Origin: JAPPHA01 sp965242975
Lineage (GTDB): Bacteria; Pseudomonadota; Alphaproteobacteria; Rhodobacterales; Rhodobacteraceae
Assembly (NCBI GenBank): GCA_965242975.1
Contig: CBDETS010000007.1
Span: 5,766,001 to 5,830,000, forward strand
Length of the DNA stretch: 64,000 nt
Reading direction: 5' to 3'
Every line of letters starts with the position of its first letter. Within the stretch, counting starts at the first letter, position 1. Of the stretch, positions 43,712-53,060 are shown piece after piece. The position numbers and the translations under genes were made by a program. A model generated the notes under the pieces. The model had not been told where the DNA came from, did no database searches, and saw only the letters and a program-made list of their open reading frames with translations.

Positions 43712-46161
43712 CTCTACCGAGTCATGATAAATGGTGGATGACCACAGGTCATCTGCTTTCCCGCAAGGCATGTCTCTTGCCGGCCTCGAAGCCGGTTTCA
43801 TAACCGGTTTCACTGCCGATTTCGTGGCCGATCACGGCGCTGGTCAGCCGATTGTAGCCGGTCCACATGATCTGGTTCCCGGGGTCCGGGTCATGCTTGC
43901 GGTCACGATATCCTCCGAGGTGCGCCACGAGAGCGGTCGCATCGCCAAGCCGACGGGGTTCGGCAAGGTCATGCTTACGGGCATAATCGCGCAGGAAGCC
44001 CAGTTCGGCATCGGTGAACATCAGGTCAGGATCACAATCGGGCACCTGGCGTCCGAGCAGGGTCATCAGCATGATGCGCCATGCGATCACCGCATTGATG
44101 GCGATGGCCCGCTGCAGGCGGTCTGCGGTGCGGAACAGCAGGTGTTCCACCCGGCAACCGGATTTCAGGACGCGGAAATAGTCTTCGATCCGCCACCTCT
44201 GGAGGTAGTAGCCCACGATCTCCGCCGCTTCCTTCGCCGAGCCGACCTTGAGCGTGCTCAACAGGTACCACTGCACCGGGGCCTCGTCCTCCGGCGGGTT
44301 GGTTTCGATGATGTGTACCCCCGACACCGTGACCGGCTTGCCGCCGGGGATCGTCGCCGGCAGGACCACGCGACGGAACCGCAGTTCACACTGCGCCAGA
44401 CGCTTCCGGCGCATCGGGCGCGCCGTCTTCCTGCTGGACTTGGGACGTGCCGTCAGTCCCGCAATCTCGACCGCGACGCGGCCGTCGGCCGCGCCCCCGC
44501 CCAGCGTCTCGAACAGCTTCGGACGCGCCTCGCCCAGCACACGGTCATGCTTCGCGCGGACCAGCAATCCCACACGCGGGTTCGTGCGCTGGGCATCGAA
44601 CAGTTCGTAGAAGTCCGCCTCCCGGTCACAGACGCTGAGCACCCGCGTCTTGCCCCCGACCTCCCGCACCGCGGCACCAATGTCGGCGAAGGCGTCAAGC
44701 CAGCGCTCGCTCTTCTTCCGCTTCTCGGCCTCCGGCGTGCGCTTCACCGCCGCATCGAACCCCAGGCGCAGCACGCCGAGAGGAAGGCCGGTGTCGCTTA
44801 CCGCCAGTGTCGCGTGCAGGTGCAGGCCCAGGGTCTTCGCGCTGGTCTGGTTCCGCCCGATCACCTCGAGACCGTCACAGCCCGGCCGGGTGGCGAAGTT
44901 CAGGTCGGTGCCGTCCTGGAGGGCCAGCACCGTGCGCTGGCCGCGGATGCGGCAGACGGTGCGCTCACGGTGCGGCGCCAGGATGTTCTCCACCGTGACC
45001 GCCGATTCCGCCGGCTTCTCGACCAGCCGGTAGAAGGCATTGATCGCCGTGCTGTCGCTGTGCGGACTGGCATTGATCTTGTGGCCCGGATACGCGGCCA
45101 GCAGGCCGGCACTCTTCACAAGCCGCGCAGACAGTCGCCGATCACCCAAGGGAGCCCCTCCGAATTCATTCTCCGTCCAGTCCGACGCCGACAGGCCTTC
45201 CCCCGGTTCGAGAACCGGCCTGAGCTCCACATGCGGGACCCCGAGTTCCCGACGCCAGCGCCGGTCGAGCGGGAACATGAACACCGTCTTCACCGTCTTG
45301 GCGCGCCGCCTCTCGCGGTCCTGCCGGCCGCGGCCCGCCGTCCGGCCCACGCAGAGGAAATTGGCCGCCCTCAGGCAGGTGCCAGCATAGCCCTCATCGG
45401 CGAAACTCTCCACCAGCAGCGGGCGGAAACCGTAGCGGGCCTCGAAGTCCCGGGGTAGGCGCCGCAGGATGCGCCCCAGGACGTGGCTGGCCAGGTGCGG
45501 ACACCGGACCGAGGGCCGGATCAGGAAACGGTTCAGGCACACGACCCGGTCAAGCCGGCCGCTCCGCTGGCTGTGCGTCCATGCGATCCAGCGGTCCCGG
45601 GCCGCAACCTTGAGCGCCGCGGCCGAGAACCCCGCCGCCCCCAGCCAGCCATGGGCCGAGCCGACGAGATACCGGAGCTGGCGCCCGGCAAAGGTGGTCA
45701 TGGCGTGGGGATGTTCATGGGCGATCAGCGTGTTCCACAGCGCCCGGTCATCGGACGTGACCACCGCGACAATCGCAAGACCCTCAACCCGGGACAGGGC
45801 CGTGGGAACGTCAACCGGATCCGGCACCGGCGCACCGAGCAGGCGCGGAGTGATGTCGACGCCCCCCGACTTCGGAGCCGGCAGCACGATATCGGGATCG
45901 CGCCCGGCAAGGGTCGCAAGCGCATGCAGGCATCCCGACACCTGGGGCCGACCGATCGCGTCGACGAAAGAGAACTCCTCACAGACACGGCGACCCAGTG
46001 CCCGCCGGCTGTCGAAATGTTCCTGCGCCAGGATCGCGGCTATGCGTGCACGCGCCGCAGGGTCGCCAAGCGTGCGGCTGATCTGGGACTGGGCCATAAT
46101 GGCGCCGAACTACACCATCGAAACCGCGCCGTCCAGCACAATCTTTCATAACATGGTAGGG
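43712..46161. mobile_element. IS4-family (Tn5-like) insertion sequence with DruA-fused transposase
   Basis: About 2.45 kb with imperfect terminal repeats: the left end starts CTCTACCGAGTCATGATAAA and the right end, read inwards, starts CCCTACCATGTTATGAAAGA, about 18 of 25 positions alike. CTTG occurs directly outside both ends (43708-43711 and 46162-46165), a possible 4-base target duplication, which is short for this family and could be chance. A single minus-strand transposase gene fills the element and looks intact. Confidence 0.8.
43749..46097 (-). CDS. transposase: DUF4338 (DruA-like) domain fused to Tn5-type DDE transposase
   Basis: 782 residues. The first ~300 form a DUF4338 domain (GRPQVSGCLHALATLAGRD; CLNRFLIRPSVRCPHLASHV; RLPRDFEARYGFRPLLVESF; YAGTCLRAANFLCVGRTAGR), related to DruA of the Druantia anti-phage system. 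Residues ~320-780 are a Tn5/IS50-like transposase: WTENEFGGAPLGDRRLSARL, first Asp in ALQDGTDLNFA, second in VLSVCDREADFYELF, and the Y-R-E-K box YYLQRWRIEDYFRVLKSGCR. The start is ATG 46097. Such fusions are known in IS elements of this family. Confidence 0.88.
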   Translation of the reverse strand: MAQSQISRTLGDPAARARIAAILAQEHFDSRRALGRRVCEEFSFVDAIGRPQVSGCLHALATLAGRDPDIVLPAPKSGGVDITPRLLGAPVPDPVDVPTALSRVEGLAIVAVVTSDDRALWNTLIAHEHPHAMTTFAGRQLRYLVGSAHGWLGAAGFSAAALKVAARDRWIAWTHSQRSGRLDRVVCLNRFLIRPSVRCPHLASHVLGRILRRLPRDFEARYGFRPLLVESFADEGYAGTCLRAANFLCVGRTAGRGRQDRERRRAKTVKTVFMFPLDRRWRRELGVPHVELRPVLEPGEGLSASDWTENEFGGAPLGDRRLSARLVKSAGLLAAYPGHKINASPHSDSTAINAFYRLVEKPAESAVTVENILAPHRERTVCRIRGQRTVLALQDGTDLNFATRPGCDGLEVIGRNQTSAKTLGLHLHATLAVSDTGLPLGVLRLGFDAAVKRTPEAEKRKKSERWLDAFADIGAAVREVGGKTRVLSVCDREADFYELFDAQRTNPRVGLLVRAKHDRVLGEARPKLFETLGGGAADGRVAVEIAGLTARPKSSRKTARPMRRKRLAQCELRFRRVVLPATIPGGKPVTVSGVHIIETNPPEDEAPVQWYLLSTLKVGSAKEAAEIVGYYLQRWRIEDYFRVLKSGCRVEHLLFRTADRLQRAIAINAVIAWRIMLMTLLGRQVPDCDPDLMFTDAELGFLRDYARKHDLAEPRRLGDATALVAHLGGYRDRKHDPDPGNQIMWTGYNRLTSAVIGHEIGSETGYETGFEAGKRHALRESR

Positions 46162-46858
46162 CTTGCTGGTTCTGAACCGGTCGCTTGCCGGCACATCCTC
46201 GCTCAGCTGGGTGCCGGGGCGAAAATTCGTTTCTGGACGCGGATGAGGGATTCGCCGACTTCAGGACTGCGCGTATTTGACAGGTGTTCGCGGGGTTCCG
46301 CCCGGTTGCTTCTGGTGAACTTGCTCGACAAGTGCGATTCCCATGGAAATCTGACAACCAATGGAATCTTGACCTGTCGGCCAATTCCGAAGTCATCCCG
46401 AAAGCGGTCGATCTGATGCATACGTTCGCGCAGGATAGTCACGATCCCGAACTCGCCACTCTAGAGATGCCGCCAATTGACGAAATGATGTTCATGGCAA
46501 AAGAAGAAGCTCTCGACGCCGAATTCGGCCGGAATGGGTCTTGATGCGGCACCACGGGTTGCAATCTTGCCAAAGGAGGCGAACAGGCCAGTGATGTGTA
46601 CCTCGGCCTGACCGTCGCCCCATGTCGGGTCTCGGAATATTCTGGCTTGAAACGGCGAGTCTGTCCCACGTTTCCTGCCGACGTTTTTTCAGTGATTCAG
46701 CGACAGTCCGGGACGGATTTTCCTTCCCGAGCAGCCCGCACCAGCGCGCGGCGCCGGTCCTGCCGAGAAAGCAAAAAACGTGTTTGCTTGTGTCGTTACA
46801 TGGTGTGGTCCGTGTAACGCCCAAGGAAATACGTTCCTGCTGCACATGCCCGGCAGGC
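46162..46858. other. gene-poor stretch right of the IS
   Basis: No firm gene. A plus-strand frame at 46284-46544 ends LATLEMPPIDEMMFMAKEEA and then LDAEFGRNGS, which reads more like protein than most shadow frames here, but I know no family for it and it has no clear start. The remainder holds overlapping short frames. Confidence 0.4.
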
Positions 46859-47446
46859 CTATTCGCTGAACTGCGCAAGGCGTGAGCTCCTCGCGTCTAG
46901 CAGGGCATCATCAGGGTCCCAGGTCGGGTACCTTTTGTAGACTTCCGGACAGTTTTCCCGATATGTCGAATTCGGGTCTTCGAACCCTCGCACGAACTCA
47001 GCGTACCCCCGTACGCCGCCGATGCCCTCGAGCGGACAGCGCCCGGTGCGGGAGACGAGATACCGGGAGCGCCTGTCATCGCGTGCCGGTCGGACCTGTC
47101 CGATCCGAATCCCGTGTTTCCAGCTGTCCCCGTAATCGTACACGTGGGTGAATTCCGGTTTGCCTTGCAGGAAAGCGATGACGTCGAGAAGGGTCGCGTC
47201 GAGTTCATCGTCGAATTCTTCAGGACTCCAGTGGGCCCTTTGTCCATACCGCCGCGCATCGAACCCCCAGAGATGGTCATTTTCCCATCCCATTGCGGCC
47301 TGAACGTACATGTGGAGGTCATCGAGATAGGTGTCCGAACGTACATCCATTCGCCGTGCGGCCCTGGGCTCCACGTCCTGGAGCTTGATGCTGAGGCGAA
47401 CGATTTCGCGTTGACTGCGTTTCCGGGTCATCGACCTTCCGGTCAT
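46859..47446 (-). CDS. plasmid pRiA4b ORF-3 family protein
   Basis: 195 residues from ATG 47446 (an ATG at 47431 is equally possible). The domain shows the usual blocks: LSIKLQDVEPRAARRMDVRS, the HMYVQAAMGWENDHLWGFDA block, then FTHVYDYGDSWKHGIRI and RTGRCPLEGIGGVRGYAEFV. Found widely on plasmids and chromosomes; no molecular role established. Many homologues have a longer C-terminal half; this one ends shortly after the conserved core. Confidence 0.88.
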   Translation of the reverse strand: MTGRSMTRKRSQREIVRLSIKLQDVEPRAARRMDVRSDTYLDDLHMYVQAAMGWENDHLWGFDARRYGQRAHWSPEEFDDELDATLLDVIAFLQGKPEFTHVYDYGDSWKHGIRIGQVRPARDDRRSRYLVSRTGRCPLEGIGGVRGYAEFVRGFEDPNSTYRENCPEVYKRYPTWDPDDALLDARSSRLAQFSE

Positions 47447-47874
47447 TGACCCTGAGGTAACCGTTTCGTGCTGAGATGGATGAACTGTCGAGGGCATCGA
47501 TACAATGCCGAATTGCGAATGTCAGACGATCTTGCCCCCGTATTTCCACAGGTTCTGCCATGGCGGATTTCTGGCGTTGTGCGCGATTTTCCGCTGGCAT
47601 CGCAAGGGCCCCATCACCGTGGTGGCAGCAGCCGTGAGGGCGCATCAGGCAGAGATCGGGACCTTTTTCCTTGGTTATGTGCGCACAAAATTCGTTCGCG
47701 GCATCGAAGAGCGGCGACGCTGGGGCCGGGAGTGATGAAATTTCCGAAAATAACGAAGGAATACGCAAGTGGGGACACCCGCAATCGTAAAGGAATTCCG
47801 CCGGATTCAGATCAAACTCATTGCCGGCGCCGCCTGCTCGGAACACTGGCGCCGGATTCGTGAGGCACTTGCGC
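47447..47874. other. gene-free stretch
   Basis: 428 bases between the pRiA4b-type gene and the 3' end of argG, with no supported gene on either strand. Confidence 0.4.
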
Positions 47875-49116
47875 TCACTCCTTGCTGGCGCCGCGTTTCG
47901 TCCGGAAATTTCTCGCGGCAAGCAGGCGAAGCCGGAGCGCGTTCAACCGGATGAAACCGGCGGCGTCGCTCTGGTTGTAGGCGCCGTGATCTTCCTCAAA
48001 GGTCACGTGTTTTTCGGAATAAAGAGAATGGCTCGACCAGCGTCCGACCGTCGTCACAGACCCCTTGAACAGCTTCAGGCGAACGGTTCCGCTGACATGC
48101 GTCTGCGATTCGTCGATCAGCGCCTGCAACATCGATCGCTCCGGGGAGAACCAGTAGCCGTTGTAAATCAGTTCTGCATACCGGGGCATGAGCTCGTCCT
48201 TGAGATGCCGCGCGCCCCGGTCGAGGGTGATCGACTCGATGCCACGGTGGGCATCGAGCAAGATCGTTCCTCCGGGTGTTTCGTAAATCCCCCGCGATTT
48301 CATTCCGACATAGCGGTCTTCCACGAGGTCAAGTCTTCCGACTCCGTGCCGCCCTCCGAGATCGTTCAGGGCCGACAGCAGGAGCGCAGGTGACAGGTCG
48401 GCACCGTCAACCGCTACCGGGTCGCCGCCTCGAAACGTGATCTCGACGAACTCCGGAGTGTCCGGTGCCCGTTCGGGGTCCGTTGTTCGCTGGTAGACAT
48501 GGGCAGGCGCCTCCTCCGCCGGGTCTTCGAGGATCTTGCCTTCCGAAGAGGTGTGGAGGAGGTTGGCGTCGACCGAGAACGGCGCCTCGCCTTGGCGGTC
48601 GCGCGCGATCGGGATTTGGTGCTCCCTGGCGAACTCCATGAGTCGCGACCGGCTCTCAAGTTCCCATTCCCGCCATGGTGCAACGACGCGAATGTCGGGA
48701 TCAAGAGCATAGGCCGAAAGTTCGAAACGGACCTGATCGTTCCCCTTGCCCGTGGCCCCGTGCGCGATGGCGTCTGCCCCCGTTTCCCGTGCGATTTCGA
48801 CAAGGCGTTGGGCGATGAGCGGCCGTGCGATCGATGTGCCAAGAAGGTACTGGCCCTCGTAGAGCGTATTGGCGCGAAACATTGGAAACACGAAGTCCCG
48901 CACGAACGTTTCGCGGAGGTCTTCGATGTGGACGTTGTCGGGATGCACGCCCAGCAACTCCGCCTTGCGGCGTGCCGGTTCCAGCTCTTCGCCCTGGCCG
49001 AGATCGGCGGTGAAGGTGACAACCTCGCAATCGTAGGTCACCATCAACCACTTCACGATGATCGATGTATCGAGTCCTCCCGAATAGGCGAGGACGACTT
49101 TTCGAGGTGGTTGCAT
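47875..49116 (-). CDS. argG: argininosuccinate synthase
   Basis: Joins citrulline and aspartate with ATP in arginine synthesis. 413 residues, normal length. ATP loop KVVLAYSGGLDTSIIVKWL; citrulline/aspartate region AIAHGATGKGNDQVRFEL; and RYAELIYNGYWFSPERSML near the C-terminus, followed by GAYNQSDAAGFIRLNALR. ATG 49116 is preceded by a weak ribosome site. No other arginine gene is adjacent. Confidence 0.97.
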   Translation of the reverse strand: MQPPRKVVLAYSGGLDTSIIVKWLMVTYDCEVVTFTADLGQGEELEPARRKAELLGVHPDNVHIEDLRETFVRDFVFPMFRANTLYEGQYLLGTSIARPLIAQRLVEIARETGADAIAHGATGKGNDQVRFELSAYALDPDIRVVAPWREWELESRSRLMEFAREHQIPIARDRQGEAPFSVDANLLHTSSEGKILEDPAEEAPAHVYQRTTDPERAPDTPEFVEITFRGGDPVAVDGADLSPALLLSALNDLGGRHGVGRLDLVEDRYVGMKSRGIYETPGGTILLDAHRGIESITLDRGARHLKDELMPRYAELIYNGYWFSPERSMLQALIDESQTHVSGTVRLKLFKGSVTTVGRWSSHSLYSEKHVTFEEDHGAYNQSDAAGFIRLNALRLRLLAARNFRTKRGASKE

Positions 49117-49296
49117 GTTTTGACGGACCTGTGGATGCTCTTTTTTGGGGAACGTGTTTAGTATGAGGCGTTGGACGGGGCAAGGCTGGCCGACATGAAC
49201 ATCCCGTCACCAGGACAAAAACCAGTCACAGGCGCATGAATGTCCAAAACTGGTCGGTGTCGACTGATCGGCGATGCTGCGCGCAAGGAACGATCG

Positions 49297-49743
49297 TCAT
49301 CTGGGTTTGGCCTTCCAGGGATCGACGGTCTCAACGCCAGTATTGTGAAACTCGCCCGTGTTCCAGGTTAAGACAGCGAGACCGCGCGTGGCCGCCGCCG
49401 CCAGGAAGGCGTCCGGAACGTGATCATCAAGCGCCTCCCCTCGCCAGCGCTTCCCTCCCATGATCCGTGCGCATGCCTGTGCATCGGTCAGGGACCAATC
49501 GACAATTCGGTCTTCGAACAATTCGTCTATGAGGTTCTGGAACCGGTCGGCGAGGCCGTGGCGTCGCCGGCCGGGATCAAGCTGGCCGATACCTTCGAGA
49601 ACTTCCCAGACAGTCACGGACGCAAGGCCGAGGCCCTTATCGGCGATCGAATCGAGGAATACCGCGACTCTCGGTTCGGGCCTCGGGCGCATCATTTCGG
49701 AGATGACGTTCGTGTCTATGAGCCAGGCGAGCGGGGCAACCAC
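49297..49743 (-). CDS. VapC-type PIN-domain toxin
   Basis: 148 residues; likely an RNase. GTG 49743 is directly preceded by GGAGGAGGA. PIN acidic residues: Asp in WLIDTNVISEMMRP, Glu in VTVWEVLEGIG, Asp in HVPDAFLAAAATRG and the final TWNTGEF. The partner RHH antitoxin gene lies 71 bases upstream on the same strand (49815-49997), with a start codon problem of its own. In layout and partner it resembles the FitAB subgroup. Confidence 0.87.
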   Translation of the reverse strand: MVAPLAWLIDTNVISEMMRPRPEPRVAVFLDSIADKGLGLASVTVWEVLEGIGQLDPGRRRHGLADRFQNLIDELFEDRIVDWSLTDAQACARIMGGKRWRGEALDDHVPDAFLAAAATRGLAVLTWNTGEFHNTGVETVDPWKAKPR

Positions 49744-49814
49744 TCCTCCTCCTCACGGGAAAACGAGAACGGCTTGTAGCCACGCCGGACTCGAGGCGGA
49801 AGTTCGATTCCATG

Positions 49815-49997
49815 TCATTCTCCGAAATGTCGCGCGAAGGCCTCGGATGGTTTCAGACCGCGCTCGGTCCTGGCGCGCTTCTCGTGGATCAGGCGGCGAA
49901 CCAGCTCTTCCATCGAAATGCCGATCTGGCGGGCATCGCGCTTGAGCCAGGACTTGTCGCCGGGATCGATGTCGCGGACGGTGATGCTTGTGCTCGT
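49815..49997 (-). CDS. RHH antitoxin (FitA-like) with apparent ACG start
   Basis: 60 residues: STSITVRDIDPGDKSWLKRD then IGISMEELVRRLIHEKRA, a ribbon-helix-helix DNA-binding protein of the FitA/VapB type, ending FARHFGE. No ATG, GTG or TTG precedes the conserved region in frame; the best start by position is ACG at 49997-49995, exactly seven bases after GGAGG (complement of 50005-50009). Either a rare ACG start or an ATG to ACG mutation that silences the antitoxin while the toxin gene is intact. Too short and oddly started for automatic calling. Confidence 0.65.
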   Translation of the reverse strand, partial: TSTSITVRDIDPGDKSWLKRDARQIGISMEELVRRLIHEKRARTERGLKPSEAFARHFGE

Positions 49998-50094
49998 GCT
50001 CTCGCCTCCTGTTCTGTAAACGGCCCGCCCACGGGCCGCACTGCCATCAAATCATGCTATCGCTGAATACCGGTAAACAGCTGGCAACCACCGC

Positions 50095-50517
50095 TCATGA
50101 CCGCAGGCGCAGGCGCGAATGGCACGGCAGGAATTTCAATTGTGCCCCCACATGTGGTGCCGGTGTTCCGGGTACAACTGGCGGCTCAGTGGAAGTGGCC
50201 GGCTGCATGTTCTGTCGCGGGTTACTTTCGAATTCGACCTTGCGCTCCGGATTGAAGAGCAACGGACCGGAATTGATGCCCGGCATTCTGAATTCATCGA
50301 GTTGGCGGTCACCGGGAAGAATCCGCCAGGAAAACTCCCAGGCGGTCAGCGTGACGATTACGCCGGCGATAGCGAAAGTGCTGCAGACGATGCCTGCCGC
50401 AACCCACAATTGGTTGGCGATGACCTCCACAAATTCCGGATCGACTCCCGCCAATCTCGGGGTTTGCGGGCCGAAAGTGTATCGAATGTCGTCGTAAGTG
50501 TCGTCGTAGCCCGTCAC
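50095..50517 (-). CDS. possible small membrane protein
   Basis: 140 residues from GTG 50517. A convincing single membrane helix (about 37-62, LWVAAGIVCSTFAIAGVIV) follows an acidic N-terminus (TGYDDTYDDIRYTFGP), and the tail is proline-rich. No family recognised and the ribosome site is poor (GGTGATCG). Could be a real orphan gene or a shadow; the opposite-strand frame at 50119-50847 looks less protein-like. Confidence 0.35.
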   Translation of the reverse strand: MTGYDDTYDDIRYTFGPQTPRLAGVDPEFVEVIANQLWVAAGIVCSTFAIAGVIVTLTAWEFSWRILPGDRQLDEFRMPGINSGPLLFNPERKVEFESNPRQNMQPATSTEPPVVPGTPAPHVGAQLKFLPCHSRLRLRS

Positions 50518-51287
50518 CGATCACCGTTTGCCCTGCACGATACCGCACGGGTCCGACGCCAGCACCTCACCGTCACGTCCTGCCCGGAAATGCAACAAGG
50601 GTTGCTTCTCGCGCAAACGCTCGCTCCATCGGCTGGGGCGATGTCTGCAGACGGGTGGAACCGCCGTGTTCGCCTGACGATCCGTTCAGAGGCGTCTCAG
50701 GCTCGCTTCCCGCTGCGTTTCTCGTCACCGTTGCCACGTTCTCGATCAAGAGTGATTCGGCAAGATCGATTGTCGCATCGCGCACTCCCCAAGGAGGACG
50801 ATGCCGACCGCAAACGCCAAGGTCATCCGCGCCGGATTCCGTCGTGAGATGCCGTGCTTGGTCTGCGCCGATCGCGGTTGGCGTGTCCGGAACCTGCGAC
50901 CGTCCTCCCGGTTTGCAATGGCATCCGGCGCCGCACCGGTCCTCCTGCGACGGGTACCTTTCGTGAGGACGAAGGCTTGGCAAACCGCGAGTGATCACGC
51001 AAACGAAAGGTGCTCTCATCGACATTAACCTGAAATCGGACGCCTTGCGTTGCCAGTTTCGAGATCTCCAAGGAGCGAAGGGACGCCCTTGGGTGACGTA
51101 CGGAAAACCCGCTGCTGGTCACGTGAGGACGGCGTCCCGCTGCAAGCCCTGTCCCTGACCGACGACGACCGGTTCTTGCTCCGAACTGCCCTGATGCGGA
51201 CGGTCTGGGTGAAACTTGACCAGGCACTCTTCGGCTTGGGACAGGGAATCCTGAACCCGTCGGAGAGTATCGTTCATTGTTCTGGAC
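50518..51287. other. 770-base gene-poor stretch
   Basis: No supported gene between the small membrane-protein candidate and the sulfotransferase-like gene. Frames at 50573-51025 (minus) and 50801-51310 (plus, in pieces) match nothing I know. Confidence 0.45.
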
Positions 51288-52070
51288 TCAACCTGATGTG
51301 CGAGATTTGACCCGTTGCGCCGTTTTCACGGCAGGCGCCGTCAATCGATGGGCACTGAGGTGCTCGTAGTGCGGCAGGACAATCTCGTATATCTCCCTTA
51401 CCCGGCCCGGTGCTTCGGAAATGTCAATGTGGGCACGCGGTTGCGGCTTGAGGCCGTCCGAGTCCCGCAAGTTGGCGTGGAATGATCCACCGTCCCACCA
51501 GCTCACTTCGCCCCGCGGCCCCGGTTCCCATCGCAACGCTTCCGGAATGAACGGAATTCCAACAGCATTGCACCAGGCTTCGACCACGCGCCCGGGGTCT
51601 TCGAGCAGATCATCGCTGTCCAGGACGGGCGGTATTTCGCCGAATTCGTCGCTGAGCCGGTCAAAGAGCCGACGTTGTTCGATGAAGCCGGTTTCCTTCA
51701 GATGGAAGTCCGGCCAGTGCTTGAACATCGAGGTGATGGTTTTTGCCGGGTCGCGGACAAGAAAGGAATGGTTGAAGTGGTCGAGAAACTCTTTCGTCCA
51801 CATGTGGTCGATGTAGTGAGGGAAGTCCTTGGAGAATACGGGTCCCTTTTCGGCCGCGGCCCTGAGTTTTTCCCATGCGCTCTCGATGGTAAGGCCGGGT
51901 GTGCGTACGCTATCCGGCTGGACACGTGGCCAGAGGGGGTTTTCCCCCTGGTACCAGGCTTCCCCGAAGGGCTCGTGGAAACAGGTCATGTCGCCCCGCA
52001 TGCGCATCATCCACTCAAAAGCGGTGGAGGTGGAGCGGGGCACGGCCCAGAGAGCGAGGATCTTGTGCAC
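51288..52070 (-). CDS. sulfotransferase-like protein
   Basis: 260 residues from GTG 52070 (14 bases after the stop of the racemase-fold gene). The N-terminal KILALWAVPRSTSTAFEWMM is the phosphate-binding loop of the PAPS-dependent sulfotransferase fold, followed by FHEPFGEAWYQG and FLVRDPAKTITSMFKHWPDF (3'-phosphate-binding RDP segment). The frame stays open far upstream but that part is a shadow of the neighbouring gene. Sulfotransferase-like proteins of this sort often sit in amino acid utilisation clusters; the acceptor is unknown. Last gene of the ABC transporter unit. Confidence 0.8.
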   Translation of the reverse strand: MHKILALWAVPRSTSTAFEWMMRMRGDMTCFHEPFGEAWYQGENPLWPRVQPDSVRTPGLTIESAWEKLRAAAEKGPVFSKDFPHYIDHMWTKEFLDHFNHSFLVRDPAKTITSMFKHWPDFHLKETGFIEQRRLFDRLSDEFGEIPPVLDSDDLLEDPGRVVEAWCNAVGIPFIPEALRWEPGPRGEVSWWDGGSFHANLRDSDGLKPQPRAHIDISEAPGRVREIYEIVLPHYEHLSAHRLTAPAVKTAQRVKSRTSG

Positions 52071-52083
52071 GCGACCGGTCCGC

Positions 52084-52914
52084 TCACACGAGCGTGGACA
52101 GGAGGCGGCCCTGTGAGGTTGTCGGTGCAATGCCGAGGGTCTTGAAGATCCGCCAGTAGAGTGCCGAGTCGGATGCGACGACCGGCTTGCCGACCAATGA
52201 TTCCAGCGCGCTCTCCAGCGAGACCATCCGTTGCGGCACCCCGTCCGGGCGGCGGAAATTCGGCATGCCGTTGACGACGTAGGCGTCAGCGTCCGGTGCG
52301 CGCTCGGCCGTCCGTACCATCGATTTCGCGGCGATTTCACCTGGGAAGATCCAGGTCTGCGAATTGACCTCGTCCTGGTCCGGGTAAAGTCCGAGATCGA
52401 CGAAGTTGCCGTGGTAGAGGAGATCGAACCCGGCCTGCCTGAGGAAGCGGGCAATGCCATCGCGCCACTCGGGCCAGTAATAGACCGAATTGAGGGCGAT
52501 CTTCTCGGCGCCAAGCTCACGCAATCCCTCGACCAGGCAGTAGCCCGCCATGTGAAACGGGGTCTCGTAGGTTTCGCTGATCCGCTCGCAAACTGCACGT
52601 ATCCGGTCGGGCGTCGTCCCCGAAGCGTGAACCCAGTTGGTTCCAACCTGTCCACAGACATCGGCGCCGTTGTTGGCCATGCATTCGACGAACTCTTCCA
52701 GCAGGTGGAAATTGTCCGAACGCTGCCTCAGCTCGTGAGCATATCCCGGCACGTGCAGCATCCGGCCATGCACGCCGACAGTCTCCGGTGCGATGCGGAG
52801 AAAGTCCGACGGCGCTGCATCGAAGTCGTGCGGAGGCGCGGTGAAACCGACCTGATGCGGAAAGAGCTTGGCCGCTTTCGACGCCCATCGCTTCGGTTTG
52901 ACGTAGTCGCTCAC
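52084..52914 (-). CDS. Asp/Glu racemase-fold protein (maleate isomerase/arylmalonate decarboxylase-like)
   Basis: 276 residues from GTG 52914 behind CCGGAGGACAT. It has the fold's typical pattern: start HQVGFTAPPHDFDAAPSDFL, LLEEFVECMANNGADVCGQV, then AGYCLVEGLRELGAEKIALN and a C-terminal LVGKPVVASDSALYWRIFKT with LGI. By eye, the two positions that carry catalytic cysteines in maleate isomerase and AMDase read QVGTNWVHASG and VNGMPNFRRPDG, with Gly where Cys is expected. So the reaction may differ or be lost. Lies 146 bases after the ABC ATPase gene in the same direction. Confidence 0.75.
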   Translation of the reverse strand: MSDYVKPKRWASKAAKLFPHQVGFTAPPHDFDAAPSDFLRIAPETVGVHGRMLHVPGYAHELRQRSDNFHLLEEFVECMANNGADVCGQVGTNWVHASGTTPDRIRAVCERISETYETPFHMAGYCLVEGLRELGAEKIALNSVYYWPEWRDGIARFLRQAGFDLLYHGNFVDLGLYPDQDEVNSQTWIFPGEIAAKSMVRTAERAPDADAYVVNGMPNFRRPDGVPQRMVSLESALESLVGKPVVASDSALYWRIFKTLGIAPTTSQGRLLSTLV

Positions 52915-53060
52915 ATGTCCTCCGGTTTCTTCATGCTCCCAACGCTCCCGTCGGCTGCCCCGAATACCCGGGACATGTGGGAGCATGTTGCAGGAAGGTT
53001 CCCGTGTCCATCGCCTTTTCTGAATTTGACGAAGTGGAACAGGCCCGCACCGGCGACCGG

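Noticed and set aside
43731..45458. 575-codon plus-strand open frame
   Set aside because: Lies wholly opposite the clear IS4-family transposase; arginine/glutamine-rich translation with no domain. A GC-skew shadow.
43708..46165. CTTG as firm target-site duplication of the IS4-family element
   Set aside because: Four bases are too few to trust and shorter than usual for Tn5-like elements; kept only as a possibility.
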